A stretch of 40,094 bases of DNA. It comes from Phycisphaerales bacterium. GTDB lineage: Bacteria; Planctomycetota; Phycisphaerae; Phycisphaerales; UBA1924. The notes below the pieces were generated by a model that worked only from the letters and a program-made list of their open reading frames with translations, ran no database searches and had not been told where the DNA came from. The translations under genes and the position numbers were made by a program. The stretch is taken from the NCBI GenBank assembly GCA_020427395.1, contig JAGQON010000031.1:1-40094 (forward strand), given 5' to 3'. Shown piece after piece: positions 8,651-17,781 of this stretch (position 1 is its first letter; every line of letters starts with the position of its first letter).

Positions 8651-9799
8651 ATGAGCAACGCACACGCGATCGTGATGGCGGGCATCCCGCAGAACAACCT
8701 CTCACTGTTCCACAAGACCCGCTTCATGGTCGGCGACGCGTGCGCCTACATCGAGACCGATGACGGCATGCGTGTGCTGATCATTCGCGACATCGAGATG
8801 GATCGTGCCAGGAAGCACGCCCGGGCCGACAAGGTCTACTGCCCCGCCGATTTCGAGCCGGATGAAGGCCTCAGCGGTGATCGTGAAGAAGCCACCGCCC
8901 AGGCCCTGACCGAGTGCCTCGTCCGCGGCGGAATCACGCAGGTCACCGCCGATCGCTCACTCCCGCTGATCTATGCCTACATGATGCAGAGTGCCGGCAT
9001 CGAACTCGAGTGCGATATCGACCTGGGCATCGCCGATCGCCGCTGCAAGGACGAATCCGAGCTCATCCACCTCGCGCAGGCCCAGGCGGCCACCGAGTCC
9101 GTCATGCGCGAGATCTGCGAGATGATCTTCGCCGCCGAGGCCGGCGAGGACGGCATCCTCTACCACGACGGGCAGAAGCTCACCAGCGAGCGCGTCATCT
9201 TCATGATCGACACCGCCTTCCTCCGCCGAGGCGCGACGACACCGCACGGCTCCATCGTTGCCTGCGGCCCCATCGGTGCCGACTGCCACCACCGCGGTGC
9301 CGGGCCGCTGCGGACCGGACAGCCGATCATCATCGACATCTTCCCGCACATCCGCGACTGCGGCTACAACGGCGACTGCACCCGCACCATCGTGCACGGC
9401 CAGATCCCCGATGAGGTCGCAAAGATGCACGCGGCCGTCATCGAAGCCAAGCAGGCCGCCGAGAAGGCCTGCAAGGCCGGCGTCACCGGCGAGGATGTCC
9501 ACCGCGCCGCGATCGACATCATCCAGAAGCACGGCTACAGCGTCGGCCTGCCCGACGACGACGCGCCCGATACCTTCTGTTCGATGGTACACGGCACGGG
9601 CCACGGTATCGGGCTCGATGTCCACGAGCCCCCACTGCTCGACTTCAACGGCCCCGAACTCATCGTCGGCGATGTCCTCACCATCGAGCCCGGTGTCTAC
9701 TGCAAAGCCATCGGCGGCGTGCGTATCGAGGACATGGTCGCCGTCACCAACGAGGGCTGCGAGAACTTCAACTCGCTGCCCACCGGTCTGCAATGGTGA
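8651..9799 (+). CDS. M24 family metallopeptidase (Xaa-Pro aminopeptidase-like)
   Basis: About 382 residues. A creatinase-like N-terminal domain (about 150 residues, with ...RVLIIRDIEMDRA...) precedes a pita-bread catalytic domain. Metal ligands are visible as IIDIFPH, YNGDCTRTI, GTGHGIGLDVHEPP, TIEPGVY and GVRIEDMVAV. This order fits aminopeptidase P or prolidase-type enzymes that act on Xaa-Pro bonds, rather than a second methionine aminopeptidase. Start 8651 (ATG AGC) is preferred; an in-frame ATG at 8600 would overlap the divergent exonuclease gene, and ATG 8675 is also possible. A 51-residue basic ORF follows after 4 nt and is probably co-transcribed. Confidence 0.85.
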   Translation: MSNAHAIVMAGIPQNNLSLFHKTRFMVGDACAYIETDDGMRVLIIRDIEMDRARKHARADKVYCPADFEPDEGLSGDREEATAQALTECLVRGGITQVTADRSLPLIYAYMMQSAGIELECDIDLGIADRRCKDESELIHLAQAQAATESVMREICEMIFAAEAGEDGILYHDGQKLTSERVIFMIDTAFLRRGATTPHGSIVACGPIGADCHHRGAGPLRTGQPIIIDIFPHIRDCGYNGDCTRTIVHGQIPDEVAKMHAAVIEAKQAAEKACKAGVTGEDVHRAAIDIIQKHGYSVGLPDDDAPDTFCSMVHGTGHGIGLDVHEPPLLDFNGPELIVGDVLTIEPGVYCKAIGGVRIEDMVAVTNEGCENFNSLPTGLQW

Positions 9800-9803
9800 G
9801 ATC

Positions 9804-9959
9804 ATGGCGCGACGCAACGAAGGCAAACCAAACCGGATCAAGGGCGTGTGGGGCGATGCGCTGCTCAACAAGCTCCCCGGCATCTCACGCAAACGCCGGA
9901 AACGCGACGCCAGTAAAAAACGCCGCGTGATGCTGCGGCGTGATCTCGATCAGCGATGA
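9804..9959 (+). CDS. Small highly basic protein, unknown function
   Basis: A 51-residue ORF starts 4 nt after the peptidase stop, so translation is likely coupled. It is rich in Arg and Lys (MARRNEGKPNR..., ...SRKRRKRDASKKRRV...) and ends RRDLDQR. Such composition suggests nucleic-acid or ribosome binding, but I do not recognise a family. An imperfect hairpin in its 3' part (CGCCGC ... GCGGCG) has no U tract. The gene converges with gpmA, whose stop is 24 bp away. Confidence 0.55.
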   Translation: MARRNEGKPNRIKGVWGDALLNKLPGISRKRRKRDASKKRRVMLRRDLDQR

Positions 9960-9983
9960 TCAGGTCCGGTTGAAGCAGAGGTT

Positions 9984-10730
9984 TTATTTGGCCTTGCCCT
10001 GATTGGCAACCGCGGCCATCGCCTTCTCGACCGCAGCTGGATCGCCGAGGTACTTCTTGGAAATCGGCTTGAGGTTCTCATCGAGCTTGTAGATCAGCGG
10101 CATGCCCGTGGGGATATTAACACCGACGATGTCATCGTCGCTGATCCCGTCAAGGTGCTTGACCAACGCCCGCAGCGAGTTGCCGTGGGCCGCGATCAAC
10201 ACACGCTTCCCGGCCTTGACCTTGGGAGCGATCTCCTGCTCCCAGTACGGCACGACACGCTCCACCGTGTCCTTGAGGCACTCGGTCGTTGGGATATCAC
10301 CCGGAGCAAGATCGGCGTACCGACGATCATGGCCCGGCCAACGCTTGTCGCTCTTCTCGAGGGCTGGTGGCGGGATGTCGTAGCTCCTACGCCAGATCAG
10401 CACCTGATCCTCGCCGTGCTGAGCGGCCGTCTCGGCCTTATTGAGCCCTTGAAGCGCACCGTAATGACGCTCGTTGAGCTTCCAAGATCGGATCACCGGG
10501 ATCCAGAACAGGTCCATCTGCTCCATCACATGCCAGAGCGTGCGGATTGCACGGCGCAGCACCGAGGTGTACGCGATATCGAACTCAAAGCCCTCATCAA
10601 GCAGCAGTCGCCCGGCCTCCTTGGCTTCCTCGTGCCCCTTCTCCGAGAGCGGCACATCCTTCCAGCCGGTGAACCGGTTCTCTTTGTTCCAGACGCTCTC
10701 GCCGTGACGGATCAGGACCAGTGTGTACAC
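9984..10730 (-). CDS. gpmA: 2,3-bisphosphoglycerate-dependent phosphoglycerate mutase
   Basis: The 248-residue glycolytic enzyme interconverts 3- and 2-phosphoglycerate through a phospho-His. The active-site motif [18 protein letters not shown] is at the N-terminus and the second catalytic His is in [12 protein letters not shown]. The middle matches the family ([30 protein letters not shown]). The start is a GTG at 10730: the family begins right there ([11 protein letters not shown]), and AAGGGAG lies about 6 nt upstream. An upstream in-frame ATG would add unrelated sequence overlapping comB. Length agrees with E. coli GpmA. comB ends 40 bp upstream on the same strand. Confidence 0.94.
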   Translation of the reverse strand: MYTLVLIRHGESVWNKENRFTGWKDVPLSEKGHEEAKEAGRLLLDEGFEFDIAYTSVLRRAIRTLWHVMEQMDLFWIPVIRSWKLNERHYGALQGLNKAETAAQHGEDQVLIWRRSYDIPPPALEKSDKRWPGHDRRYADLAPGDIPTTECLKDTVERVVPYWEQEIAPKVKAGKRVLIAAHGNSLRALVKHLDGISDDDIVGVNIPTGMPLIYKLDENLKPISKKYLGDPAAVEKAMAAVANQGKAK

Positions 10731-10770
10731 GATGGGCTCCCTTGTGAAGACTGCTTGGGTGAGGGGGATT

Positions 10771-11517
10771 CTATGCGTGCGAGGCGTTGGGCAACGACGC
10801 AGGGCGGATTTCACCCGTCGCCGGGTCGAAGTGTGGGACGCACGAGCAGGCACCAATACACGCCGCCCCGCGCACATCATCCGAGAAGCCCAGATCAACC
10901 AGACGCTTTGCGTGAAAACTCGACGCGATCGCCGCTTCCAGCGACCCGCACCGGTCGATGGCCCCCTCGGCCGCGTGGCGCATGAGCATCGCGCTGTCGT
11001 CCGCGGCATGGGTCGTCTGGAGCCGCTGTGCGATCAGCCCCGCGGCGATGCAGTCCTCCAGCGACACCATCCGATCCGTCCCCGAGCAGACCAGCACGAT
11101 GTCACGCTGCTGAACCCTGAGGAGACCACACAGAGCGCTCAGGTTGGTGATCGAACCCGTGTAAATCTCAGCCGCCCCCGAACACATCTGGAGCGCCCGC
11201 GTCCCGTTGGTGGTGGTCAGGACGATATCCCGGGCATGGATCAACTCCGGTGTGTATTCGAGCGGGCTATTGCCGAGCGTAAATCCCTCTGGCTTGACGC
11301 CCCCCCGCTCGCCGCACAAAAGTGACCCCGGGCGATCATGAGCGATCATCCGGGCACCATCGATCGAAGCAACCGGCACAACACAGGTCGCACCCGAGGC
11401 CAGCGCATGGGCGATGGTCGTCGTGGCACGCAGGACATCAATAACAACCGCGACCTTGTCCCTGAGCCCATGCTCATCGAGGTGGTCGGGGAGTGCAACG
11501 GCGCTGATCGTGGGCAT
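10771..11517 (-). CDS. comB: 2-phosphosulfolactate phosphatase family protein (ComB-like)
   Basis: The 248-residue protein matches the ComB family: [18 protein letters not shown] near the N-terminus, [19 protein letters not shown] in the middle, and [11 protein letters not shown]. In methanogens ComB makes sulfolactate for coenzyme M. In bacteria homologues are common but the physiological substrate is mostly unknown. Start 11517 is chosen because the family begins near [10 protein letters not shown] and the upstream TpsA gene ends at 11535 on the same strand. The 17-bp gap makes it the likely third gene of the TpsB-TpsA operon, though a functional link is not obvious. Confidence 0.85.
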   Translation of the reverse strand: MPTISAVALPDHLDEHGLRDKVAVVIDVLRATTTIAHALASGATCVVPVASIDGARMIAHDRPGSLLCGERGGVKPEGFTLGNSPLEYTPELIHARDIVLTTTNGTRALQMCSGAAEIYTGSITNLSALCGLLRVQQRDIVLVCSGTDRMVSLEDCIAAGLIAQRLQTTHAADDSAMLMRHAAEGAIDRCGSLEAAIASSFHAKRLVDLGFSDDVRGAACIGACSCVPHFDPATGEIRPASLPNASHA

Positions 11518-11534
11518 GGGCGAGTCTATGCGGA

Positions 11535-14078
11535 TCAGCGAGCGTTCATGGCCATCGGTGCGGGCGAGAACCACCGCTTGATGATCTGGTCCGGGTTGTT
11601 CGAGAACCGCCCGATCAGCGCCCGCTTCGCCTGAGCGATCTCGACCGGTGTCAGTTCAAGCAACTCGATCGCGGTGATCAACCGATCAAGCTCACGGATC
11701 GTGCTCATGATCTTCATATCCTCGATCTCGTCAGATGCTAGCAAAGCCTCTGTGGTCCGGTAGGTGCTGTCCCGCTCAACCCACAACTTGGAGATCGCGA
11801 GAACAACCGCGCCGTCGTTCGACCGATCGAGCCCATCGCCCGTCCGTTCACCGAGCAGGCCAACATACGCATCCGTCAAACGAGCGACCGTGGAACGGTT
11901 CAGTCGATCAATCGTCACGCCGAACGCGACAGCATCATTCGTCGTCCCGATCCCATCCTCAAGGAACCGCTTGGCACCGCTGATCTGGGCGTTTCGAATC
12001 TCATCAGAGCTCGGGTCCTGCGGATTGAGCCCGAGTTCCAGCAACACCTGACGGGCCGCAAGGTACGGATCGGTGGTCCGCAGGTTCACCGCGGGCTCCT
12101 CATCGAGCGCCTCGGCGAGGTTCGCCTGCGTGCCCGGGTTCGTGCCCATCGGGATCAGCGTGAGGTCGTACGGGTACAGCGTGCCCTGCGAGTTCGCGAG
12201 CATGCCAGCGAAGAGATCGAGCGAAACACCGCCCGGGAAAAGATCGATGTCCAGCGAGCCAGCGTTGCCGGTGCCCGAGTTGTTGAACAGCTGGATCGAG
12301 CCCCCGCTCCCCAGGCGAACCTCACCATCACCACCCAGAGAACCGATGAGCGTGATATCGCCCGAGGCGATCAACTCAAGCCCCTCATCCATCAGCGCAC
12401 TGTCGCCACGGTCGTCCTCATTGCCGAACCAGTCCACCTCGCCCGGGGCGCGGGTGTTGAACAGGATCTGCCCCCCGCCCTGCCCGACGGAAGCGATCCG
12501 CAGGTCGCCAAGGACATTGAGATCCCCCACCTCGATGGTGGTAAAACCGCTCCCGTTGGCGTTGAGCGTCAGTGAACCGAACGAAGTCATCTTCTGCCCC
12601 TGCCCCATCACGATCGACTCCGTCGCGTTGATCATGAATAGATGGCTCAGATCCGTATCAGAACTGATCAGGTCCAGCCCAGCCATCGCGCCAGTCGCAA
12701 ACACGAACGCCGAGGAACGCGACGGATCACTCAAGTCGCCGCCGAGCGTGATATTGCGGAACGCCCCGTTGAGCCCGATCCCGGACCGGAACTGGTACGG
12801 CGCTCGCGCCGACCCCTGCCCAACCCACGCCTGCCCATCATACAGGAAAGTCACATCACTCCGCCCATTGATGAACGAGTACACATCACCGCCGAACAGC
12901 GCCGAGCCCATGCCCACATCGAACACCATCGAACTGTTCGAAATCGCGACCGGCCCATACAGATTCAGCTGATCGTTCACGCTGACATTGCCAAAGAAAC
13001 GAATCAGCGGAGCGCTCACGTCGAGAATACCCAGACGTCCATTCGCGCCCACGGCCTCCGTAAAGCGGACATGCCCACCGCCGTTGGTATTCACGAAGAG
13101 ATCATGCTCTGCGCCGAACTCCGAATCCACGCTGCCCTTGAACGCGATCACCGACCCGTCGCTGGTGACGCTCACATCATCCGTCAGAATCACATCGCCG
13201 GTGATCACGATCCCAGACTCGTCGCTGTGCAGATTCGCCCCAAGCTCGATGTGCGAATCACCGTCCGCGATCAGCGACAACTCACCCGCCGTGATATCAG
13301 CATCGATCGCCATATGACCCGCCGACACCGCAATCGTCGTCTCCTTGCCGTCGATCGTCCCCGTATTCCACGCCGCCAGCGAGAACACATCCCCGGCCGT
13401 CAGGCTCGGTACACCATCCGTATCCAGCGTCGGCGTGTTCTCCAGATCGGTCGGCCGCTCGACACGCACAAAGGTGTGCCCCAGCAGTTCCCCAATCAGC
13501 ACCTGCTCCCCGGCCGCCATCACCACAGTCCCGTTGGGGGCCGAGATCGTCCCGTGATTCGCCACCCGACCACCGATCAGCGCGATCAGGTCCCCCTGCA
13601 GGTGCCCGCGATTCTCCACGATGCCCCGCGCATCCGTGAACCGGTACACGCCCTGCGAAAAATCGCTGTTGGAGATATTGCCCGCGGCCGCGTACAGCGC
13701 GCCGACATCAACCACCGCGTTCTGCCCGAAGATCACCCCGGACGGGTTCACGATAAAGATCTGCCCGTTGCCGATCAGGTTGCCCATGATCTCCGTTGGC
13801 ACCCCGTTGGTAATCCGATTGAGCACCCGGCTCGCCTCGGACGGCATGACGAACTCCACCGTCTCGCCCTGCGCGATATTGAACGACAACCAGTCGATGA
13901 TGGTGATCTCACCCGTGAGCACCCGCGTCCAGTCGCCCATGTACTCGATCGTGGCGTCGCCCTCAACGACATCGCCGCCCTCGGGTGAGGCCAGCGCAAT
14001 GGAAGACCCCAGCAACGCGGTGCTCGCCAGCGTAAAGGCCCAGGTCGGGACCGAAGTGTTCAGATCTTTGGTTGTCAT
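11535..14078 (-). CDS. Filamentous-haemagglutinin-type exoprotein (TpsA)
   Basis: The 847-residue protein has a signal peptide (residues 1 to about 32, ending IALASPEGG). A TPS secretion domain follows: ITNGVPTEIMGNLIGNGQIF, VNPSGVIFGQNAVVDVG, then NISNSDFSQGVYRF and a region like 'NHGTISAPNGTVVMAAG'. These are the signatures that the partner transporter recognises. The middle is a beta-helix-like series of short repeats. The last 200 residues are helical and charged, unlike the passenger end of classic adhesins. Start 14078 has AAGGA at a good distance; the longer upstream frame has no support. It lies 19 bp downstream of the TpsB gene on the same strand. The role may be adhesion or surface coating; no toxin domain is visible. 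Confidence 0.88.
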   Translation of the reverse strand: MTTKDLNTSVPTWAFTLASTALLGSSIALASPEGGDVVEGDATIEYMGDWTRVLTGEITIIDWLSFNIAQGETVEFVMPSEASRVLNRITNGVPTEIMGNLIGNGQIFIVNPSGVIFGQNAVVDVGALYAAAGNISNSDFSQGVYRFTDARGIVENRGHLQGDLIALIGGRVANHGTISAPNGTVVMAAGEQVLIGELLGHTFVRVERPTDLENTPTLDTDGVPSLTAGDVFSLAAWNTGTIDGKETTIAVSAGHMAIDADITAGELSLIADGDSHIELGANLHSDESGIVITGDVILTDDVSVTSDGSVIAFKGSVDSEFGAEHDLFVNTNGGGHVRFTEAVGANGRLGILDVSAPLIRFFGNVSVNDQLNLYGPVAISNSSMVFDVGMGSALFGGDVYSFINGRSDVTFLYDGQAWVGQGSARAPYQFRSGIGLNGAFRNITLGGDLSDPSRSSAFVFATGAMAGLDLISSDTDLSHLFMINATESIVMGQGQKMTSFGSLTLNANGSGFTTIEVGDLNVLGDLRIASVGQGGGQILFNTRAPGEVDWFGNEDDRGDSALMDEGLELIASGDITLIGSLGGDGEVRLGSGGSIQLFNNSGTGNAGSLDIDLFPGGVSLDLFAGMLANSQGTLYPYDLTLIPMGTNPGTQANLAEALDEEPAVNLRTTDPYLAARQVLLELGLNPQDPSSDEIRNAQISGAKRFLEDGIGTTNDAVAFGVTIDRLNRSTVARLTDAYVGLLGERTGDGLDRSNDGAVVLAISKLWVERDSTYRTTEALLASDEIEDMKIMSTIRELDRLITAIELLELTPVEIAQAKRALIGRFSNNPDQIIKRWFSPAPMAMNAR

Positions 14079-14097
14079 GTCGTTTTCCTTTGTGGAG

Positions 14098-16044
14098 TCA
14101 GAAGACGAACTGGGCCATGAAGTGCAGACGAGAATCGCCGACATCGACGCTGCGGGAGGTCCCGACGCCGATCGGCGTGAATGCCATGCCGTAATCGAGG
14201 CGGAGCGTGAGATTGGACTTGAGCTGGGCCTCGACACCAACACCCGCACCGACCAGCGTTTCCGCCCGCTCAAAGAACGGCGCATCGTTCGGGCTCACCC
14301 GGGCGACATCGAGGAACCCCTTGAGGATCAGGTCCCAATCCGCGCTCCCGTACGGCCTTGTGCGGCTGCTGCGGAAGCTCTGCCCGAAGAGCGTGGTCGT
14401 CTCGGCGTCGATCGGCGTTGAACGCCCGAGGTGGTATCGATATTCAACCGAAGCAATGATCGCATCATCACCCACGGCCGTCGATTCGGGGTAACCCCGC
14501 ACGCTGTACATCCCGCCCGCCACCGACTCAAAGTTCGGCGCCAGGCGCGAATGGAACGCCCACTGCCCCCGCAGACTCAGCGCGAGCTCGTGGGCCAGCT
14601 TCATCTGTTCTTGCCCCTTCTCGCCAGCGAAGCCCTCCGGGTCAATATACGGATCGAGATAGAACGAGTGGTTCAGCTGGGCCTGCAGGACCGTGAAGTT
14701 GTTATCCGCCCCGAACCGCCCCAGTCGCGCGGTGTCGAGCTCGTTGGACCCCGCGACCGAGCCCCAGTTGGTTTCAACCTTGAGCTCTCCGAACGCGTTG
14801 TGCAGCGGCGTGTTCTTCTCGTACCGCACACCGACGCTGGGCAGGAAGTAGTCCTCAGTACCCGACAGCAGCAGGAGCTGGTTCTCCACATGGATGTGCT
14901 CAAACCGGACGCCCGCGGTCAGATCAATAAACCGCGGCCCGTCCTGCCACACATTCCGCCGGAACTCCGCGCCCAGCGCATACGACTCGCCGGTGAAGTT
15001 CTCGAAGCCGAGCCCGACATCCCGGGCCGTATATTCGCTCCAGTTGCCGAAGAGCTTGAGGCGGTTCCTCTCGCCAAGATCAAACTCATACGAACCGATA
15101 AACGCGTTCGTCTCGTCGAACCACGAGGTGATGTAGTCCAAGCGGAGAATGTCGTCTCGTCCTGTCAGCTGCCGATGGATAAAACCGAACCGCTCACGCC
15201 ACTCGTCGGTGCTCTCGGTGCCCGTATTGCTGATCGACACATACGCGTTCCATGGGCGCGGCTCAGTAATCAGGTAATCTACGATCACCTCTCCCGGCTC
15301 GCCCGAAGGCGCGACCGCGACATCGGCGCGACGCCCCGGGAATCGGTTCAGGCGGTGGACCTCATTATCCACACGCTCTCGTGTCAGTAGATCCCCCGGC
15401 TCGATCTCGATGCGTTCTCGCAGCCGCTCGTGCTCGGGGCGATTGACATTGGATTCGGGATCCGGCTCATCGGTTTCGGGCGTGCTGGGCACAAGCCGAT
15501 CGCCCTGAGCCACGGTCCGCACCTCCCCGACAGCCGCACGCCAGATCATGACGGTCAGCGTGGTGTTCTCAGACACACGAAGATCGTTCTGGGTCGTCTG
15601 ATACGCGATCTCACGAGCATCTGGCGTAACTAAGTGCCCGATCATTCCGATGTCACGCTCAAGGCGATCACGGATCGCCTCGTTGATCGCACCCAGTGCC
15701 GAGCCATAGATTCGCACCAGCTCGTGCGTGCCAAGCTCACCGAGCTTCACCGCAACGACTGGTGCGCCCTCGCGGGGCGCAATAAAGCCCCTCTGGGTTG
15801 GCGTCAGCAGGACAACCGTCTCGCCCAACCACTCGTTGCTCGGCAGGTCCGGGTGCGGGAACGGATAACTGAACGCGATCCGGCTGACTGGGTACACACG
15901 CCCATCACGCGCCTGCGGCTCGACAATCCCAGCAGGCGACCCTGACGGTTCCGGCTGCAGCAGCGCACCACGAACGCCACCCGCCGCAGCGAGCAGCAAA
16001 CAAACTGAGCAAAGGGTGTGGAGTCGCACGGCGCCAGATCCCAT
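14098..16044 (-). CDS. Two-partner secretion outer-membrane transporter (TpsB, ShlB/FhaC/HecB family)
   Basis: About 648 residues. Start 16044 is preferred because a signal peptide begins there (MGSGAVRLHTLCSVCLLLAAAGGVRG). A POTRA-type periplasmic region follows, including IEPGDLLTRERVDNEVHRLNR and a VIVDYLI strand, then a C-terminal 16-strand-type barrel with alternating hydrophobic residues. The conserved loop motif V-R-G-Y (SVRGYPES) that plugs FhaC-like pores is present. The last residue is Phe (HFMAQFVF), the usual end of BAM-assembled barrel proteins. It precedes its likely substrate TpsA by 19 bp. An insert of over 100 residues before the POTRA region resembles nothing I know. Confidence 0.87.
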   Translation of the reverse strand: MGSGAVRLHTLCSVCLLLAAAGGVRGALLQPEPSGSPAGIVEPQARDGRVYPVSRIAFSYPFPHPDLPSNEWLGETVVLLTPTQRGFIAPREGAPVVAVKLGELGTHELVRIYGSALGAINEAIRDRLERDIGMIGHLVTPDAREIAYQTTQNDLRVSENTTLTVMIWRAAVGEVRTVAQGDRLVPSTPETDEPDPESNVNRPEHERLRERIEIEPGDLLTRERVDNEVHRLNRFPGRRADVAVAPSGEPGEVIVDYLITEPRPWNAYVSISNTGTESTDEWRERFGFIHRQLTGRDDILRLDYITSWFDETNAFIGSYEFDLGERNRLKLFGNWSEYTARDVGLGFENFTGESYALGAEFRRNVWQDGPRFIDLTAGVRFEHIHVENQLLLLSGTEDYFLPSVGVRYEKNTPLHNAFGELKVETNWGSVAGSNELDTARLGRFGADNNFTVLQAQLNHSFYLDPYIDPEGFAGEKGQEQMKLAHELALSLRGQWAFHSRLAPNFESVAGGMYSVRGYPESTAVGDDAIIASVEYRYHLGRSTPIDAETTTLFGQSFRSSRTRPYGSADWDLILKGFLDVARVSPNDAPFFERAETLVGAGVGVEAQLKSNLTLRLDYGMAFTPIGVGTSRSVDVGDSRLHFMAQFVF

Positions 16045-16220
16045 CTTCACATATTCGACCCCAGTAGAGAGTGTACCACAAGAATCGGCCATCGCCACGC
16101 CGGTTCGTCCGATATCCGTCCGCCCCAAACCGGGGTGTTTGGGCCCCGGACACGCGATGAATGGGGCAGTTTCAGCGCCTCACACCAAAGTCGCGCCCCG
16201 CATGGTCCGATTTGACACCC

Positions 16221-16562
16221 ATGAAGTACGCCAAGGCACCGATCGTGTTCGTCGCAGCCCTGTGCTCGACACTCCCCGGCTGCGCATCACTCCCGCAGGC
16301 AGAGCACCAGGCGTCGCTCTCCCCAGCCCAGCCCACGATCACCGTGGAACCACAGATGCTCTGGGGCGAGGTGCTGGCCGAGCTATTCCCGCTAAACGAG
16401 CAGGCCCGCACCCCTGAAACCGAGCAGGTCATGCCCACCCTCATCGCCGGCGACTGGCTCGCGATGCAGTGCGCCTTCATGGGCGGCTACTGGGACCTCG
16501 GTCAGAATAATGACGCCCCGACATTTGCCGGGGCGCCTGAGTCGTGGTTCCAGCTCGACTGA
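16221..16562 (+). CDS. Small putative lipoprotein, unknown function
   Basis: The 113-residue protein begins MKYAKAPIVFVAALCSTLPGC, a short signal followed by L-P-G-C, close to a lipobox although Pro at -2 is unusual. Start 16221 is chosen because the signal peptide begins there. The mature part is small and acidic-aromatic (QMLWGEVLAELFP, MQCAFMGGYWDLG) with no recognised domain. A 7-bp hairpin (CGCCCCG / CGGGGCG) lies inside the last 20 codons without a T run. It converges with the EF-hand gene, 9 bp apart. Confidence 0.6.
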   Translation: MKYAKAPIVFVAALCSTLPGCASLPQAEHQASLSPAQPTITVEPQMLWGEVLAELFPLNEQARTPETEQVMPTLIAGDWLAMQCAFMGGYWDLGQNNDAPTFAGAPESWFQLD

Positions 16563-16571
16563 ATCGATCGA

Positions 16572-17507
16572 TCAGGGTCGATTCCGGGAGCGGGTGACCA
16601 TCGTTGTGTACGCCGTAAGATCCTGCGAGTTCACTACGCCGTCCCGATTCACATCGGCAGACATATCCCCCTGCTCGTAATGGGAGAGGAAGGCGCTGTA
16701 ATCCGCAGCCCCCATCGAGCCGTCGCCATCGCTGTCGAAGTTACTGATGAACTGGTCGATCTCTCGCCGCTCCTGGAAGACCTGGTAGGCCTCCTGCGAT
16801 TCTTCGATGCTGAGCACGCCGTCGCCGTCCCGATCGAACTCGTTGGCCGCGTTCCGCATGGCGTCACCCCAACGGTTGCTCTGTTCTTCACGCTGCGCCT
16901 GACGCTCTTCACGAGAAAGCTGCCCGTCGCCATCGGTGTCATACTGGGCGAGTTCCTCGGCGCGGCGCTGCTCGCGCTGCTGTTCCTGGTACGCCTCCAT
17001 CGCGGCTTGCTCTTCCGCATTGAGCACGCCATCGCCGTCGGCATCGAACTGACGCATCAGCTCCTGGCCCCGGGGCGACTGCTCAAACATGGACTGACGC
17101 ATCGCCATGCGCTCCTCGCGTGAGAGCTCGCCATCACCATCGAGATCAAAGCGTTCCATCCACTCGGCCCGCATCGCGTCGCGCATGGCTCGGCGTTCAT
17201 CTTCCGAAAGAATCCCATCCCCGTCGGCGTCAAACTCGCCCATGCGATCGAGCATGTCACCAAAGCCACCACGCCCGCTGGGCTGGGCGGCATTGCTGGT
17301 GCGGTTGGTCGTCTCAATCGCACGATCTGGCTCTTCGGCGATGCTCGGAGTCGATTCGAAATACGAATCGCTCGCGATTCGAGTGCCCTGGTCAAGCTCG
17401 GGCGCTTGCTCGACGGGCTTGTCGGACCCCGATTTGAGGAGCAGGACGCCGCCGAGTGCCGAAGCACCAACCGCGAGTGTCGTTATGGCGATAACTTTGC
17501 TGTTCAT
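16572..17507 (-). CDS. EF-hand protein with seven calcium loops
   Basis: The 311-residue protein has an N-terminal membrane anchor or signal (MNSKVIAITTLAVGASALGGVLLL), a spacer of about 65 residues, and then seven EF-hand loops. The loops start near residues 93, 121, 155, 190, 225, 258 and 285 (for example DADGDGILSEDE, DLDGDGELSREE, DTDGDGQLSREE). The last two resemble dockerin or Planctomycete calcium repeats (DSDGDGSMGAADY, DVNRDGVVNSQD). Helices between loops are rich in Arg, Glu and Gln. It probably binds calcium at the cell surface or periplasm; function beyond that is unknown. It is transcribed alone, with the start 125 bp from tRNA-Met. Confidence 0.85.
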   Translation of the reverse strand: MNSKVIAITTLAVGASALGGVLLLKSGSDKPVEQAPELDQGTRIASDSYFESTPSIAEEPDRAIETTNRTSNAAQPSGRGGFGDMLDRMGEFDADGDGILSEDERRAMRDAMRAEWMERFDLDGDGELSREERMAMRQSMFEQSPRGQELMRQFDADGDGVLNAEEQAAMEAYQEQQREQRRAEELAQYDTDGDGQLSREERQAQREEQSNRWGDAMRNAANEFDRDGDGVLSIEESQEAYQVFQERREIDQFISNFDSDGDGSMGAADYSAFLSHYEQGDMSADVNRDGVVNSQDLTAYTTMVTRSRNRP

Positions 17508-17584
17508 GATCCGCCCTCAGTGATGTGTGCCGGCGTAGAACGCCTTTGCTTGCCCAATATGACATGGAAACGAAAAAACGGGCA

Positions 17585-17619
17585 CAAAAAGAAACGAGGC
17601 CCGATAGTGGTATCGGGCC
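17585..17619 (-). terminator. Intrinsic terminator of tRNA-Met
   Basis: A 9-bp perfect stem (GGCCCGATA / TATCGGGCC, 17598-17619) with a 4-nt loop is followed on the minus strand by TCGTTTCTTTTTG. It lies 23 nt after the tRNA-Met 3' end. Confidence 0.8.
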
Positions 17620-17642
17620 GAGCGTCAAAAAGATGCGAAAAA

Positions 17643-17716
17643 TGGCGAGGGGGAGACTTGAACTCCCGACCTGAGGGTTATGAATCCATCGCTCTAGCCA
17701 GCTGAGCTACCTCGCC
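17643..17716 (-). tRNA. tRNA-Met (anticodon CAT, elongator)
   Basis: A 74-nt cloverleaf on the minus strand: acceptor GGCGAGG/CCTCGCC, D arm GCTC...GAGC, anticodon loop TTCATAA, T arm GGGAG-TTCAAGT-CTCCC, discriminator A, no encoded CCA. A fully paired first base pair (G1-C72) argues against initiator tRNA. The other CAT tRNA at 6464 fits Ile2, which leaves this as elongator Met. Confidence 0.88.
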
Positions 17717-17729
17717 GAGTAAGGCGTCA

Positions 17730-17735
17730 ATCATA
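17730..17735 (-). promoter_or_regulatory. Possible -10 box of tRNA-Met
   Basis: TATGAT on the minus strand lies 13 nt upstream of the tRNA 5' end. No convincing -35 is seen at the right spacing. Confidence 0.35.
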
Positions 17736-17781
17736 GCCCGTTTCCGGTGCAGATCGACCCTGATTCAAAGAATTGGGGGAT

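Noticed and set aside
12642..13988. 448-codon plus-strand ORF opposite TpsA
   Set aside because: Antisense shadow with Arg/His-rich low-complexity composition and no ribosome site.
16501..16535. Hairpin near the end of the small lipoprotein gene as a terminator
   Set aside because: It lies inside the coding region and lacks a T run.
16800..17250. Short repeats suggesting a CRISPR array
   Set aside because: They are EF-hand coding repeats (GATGGCGATGG-type), in frame and of irregular spacing. No CRISPR array is present in the window.
17406..17705. 99-codon plus-strand ORF ending in GGDLNSRPEGYESIALAS
   Set aside because: Its C-terminal part is the antisense of tRNA-Met and the rest is antisense to the EF-hand gene; a common annotation artefact.
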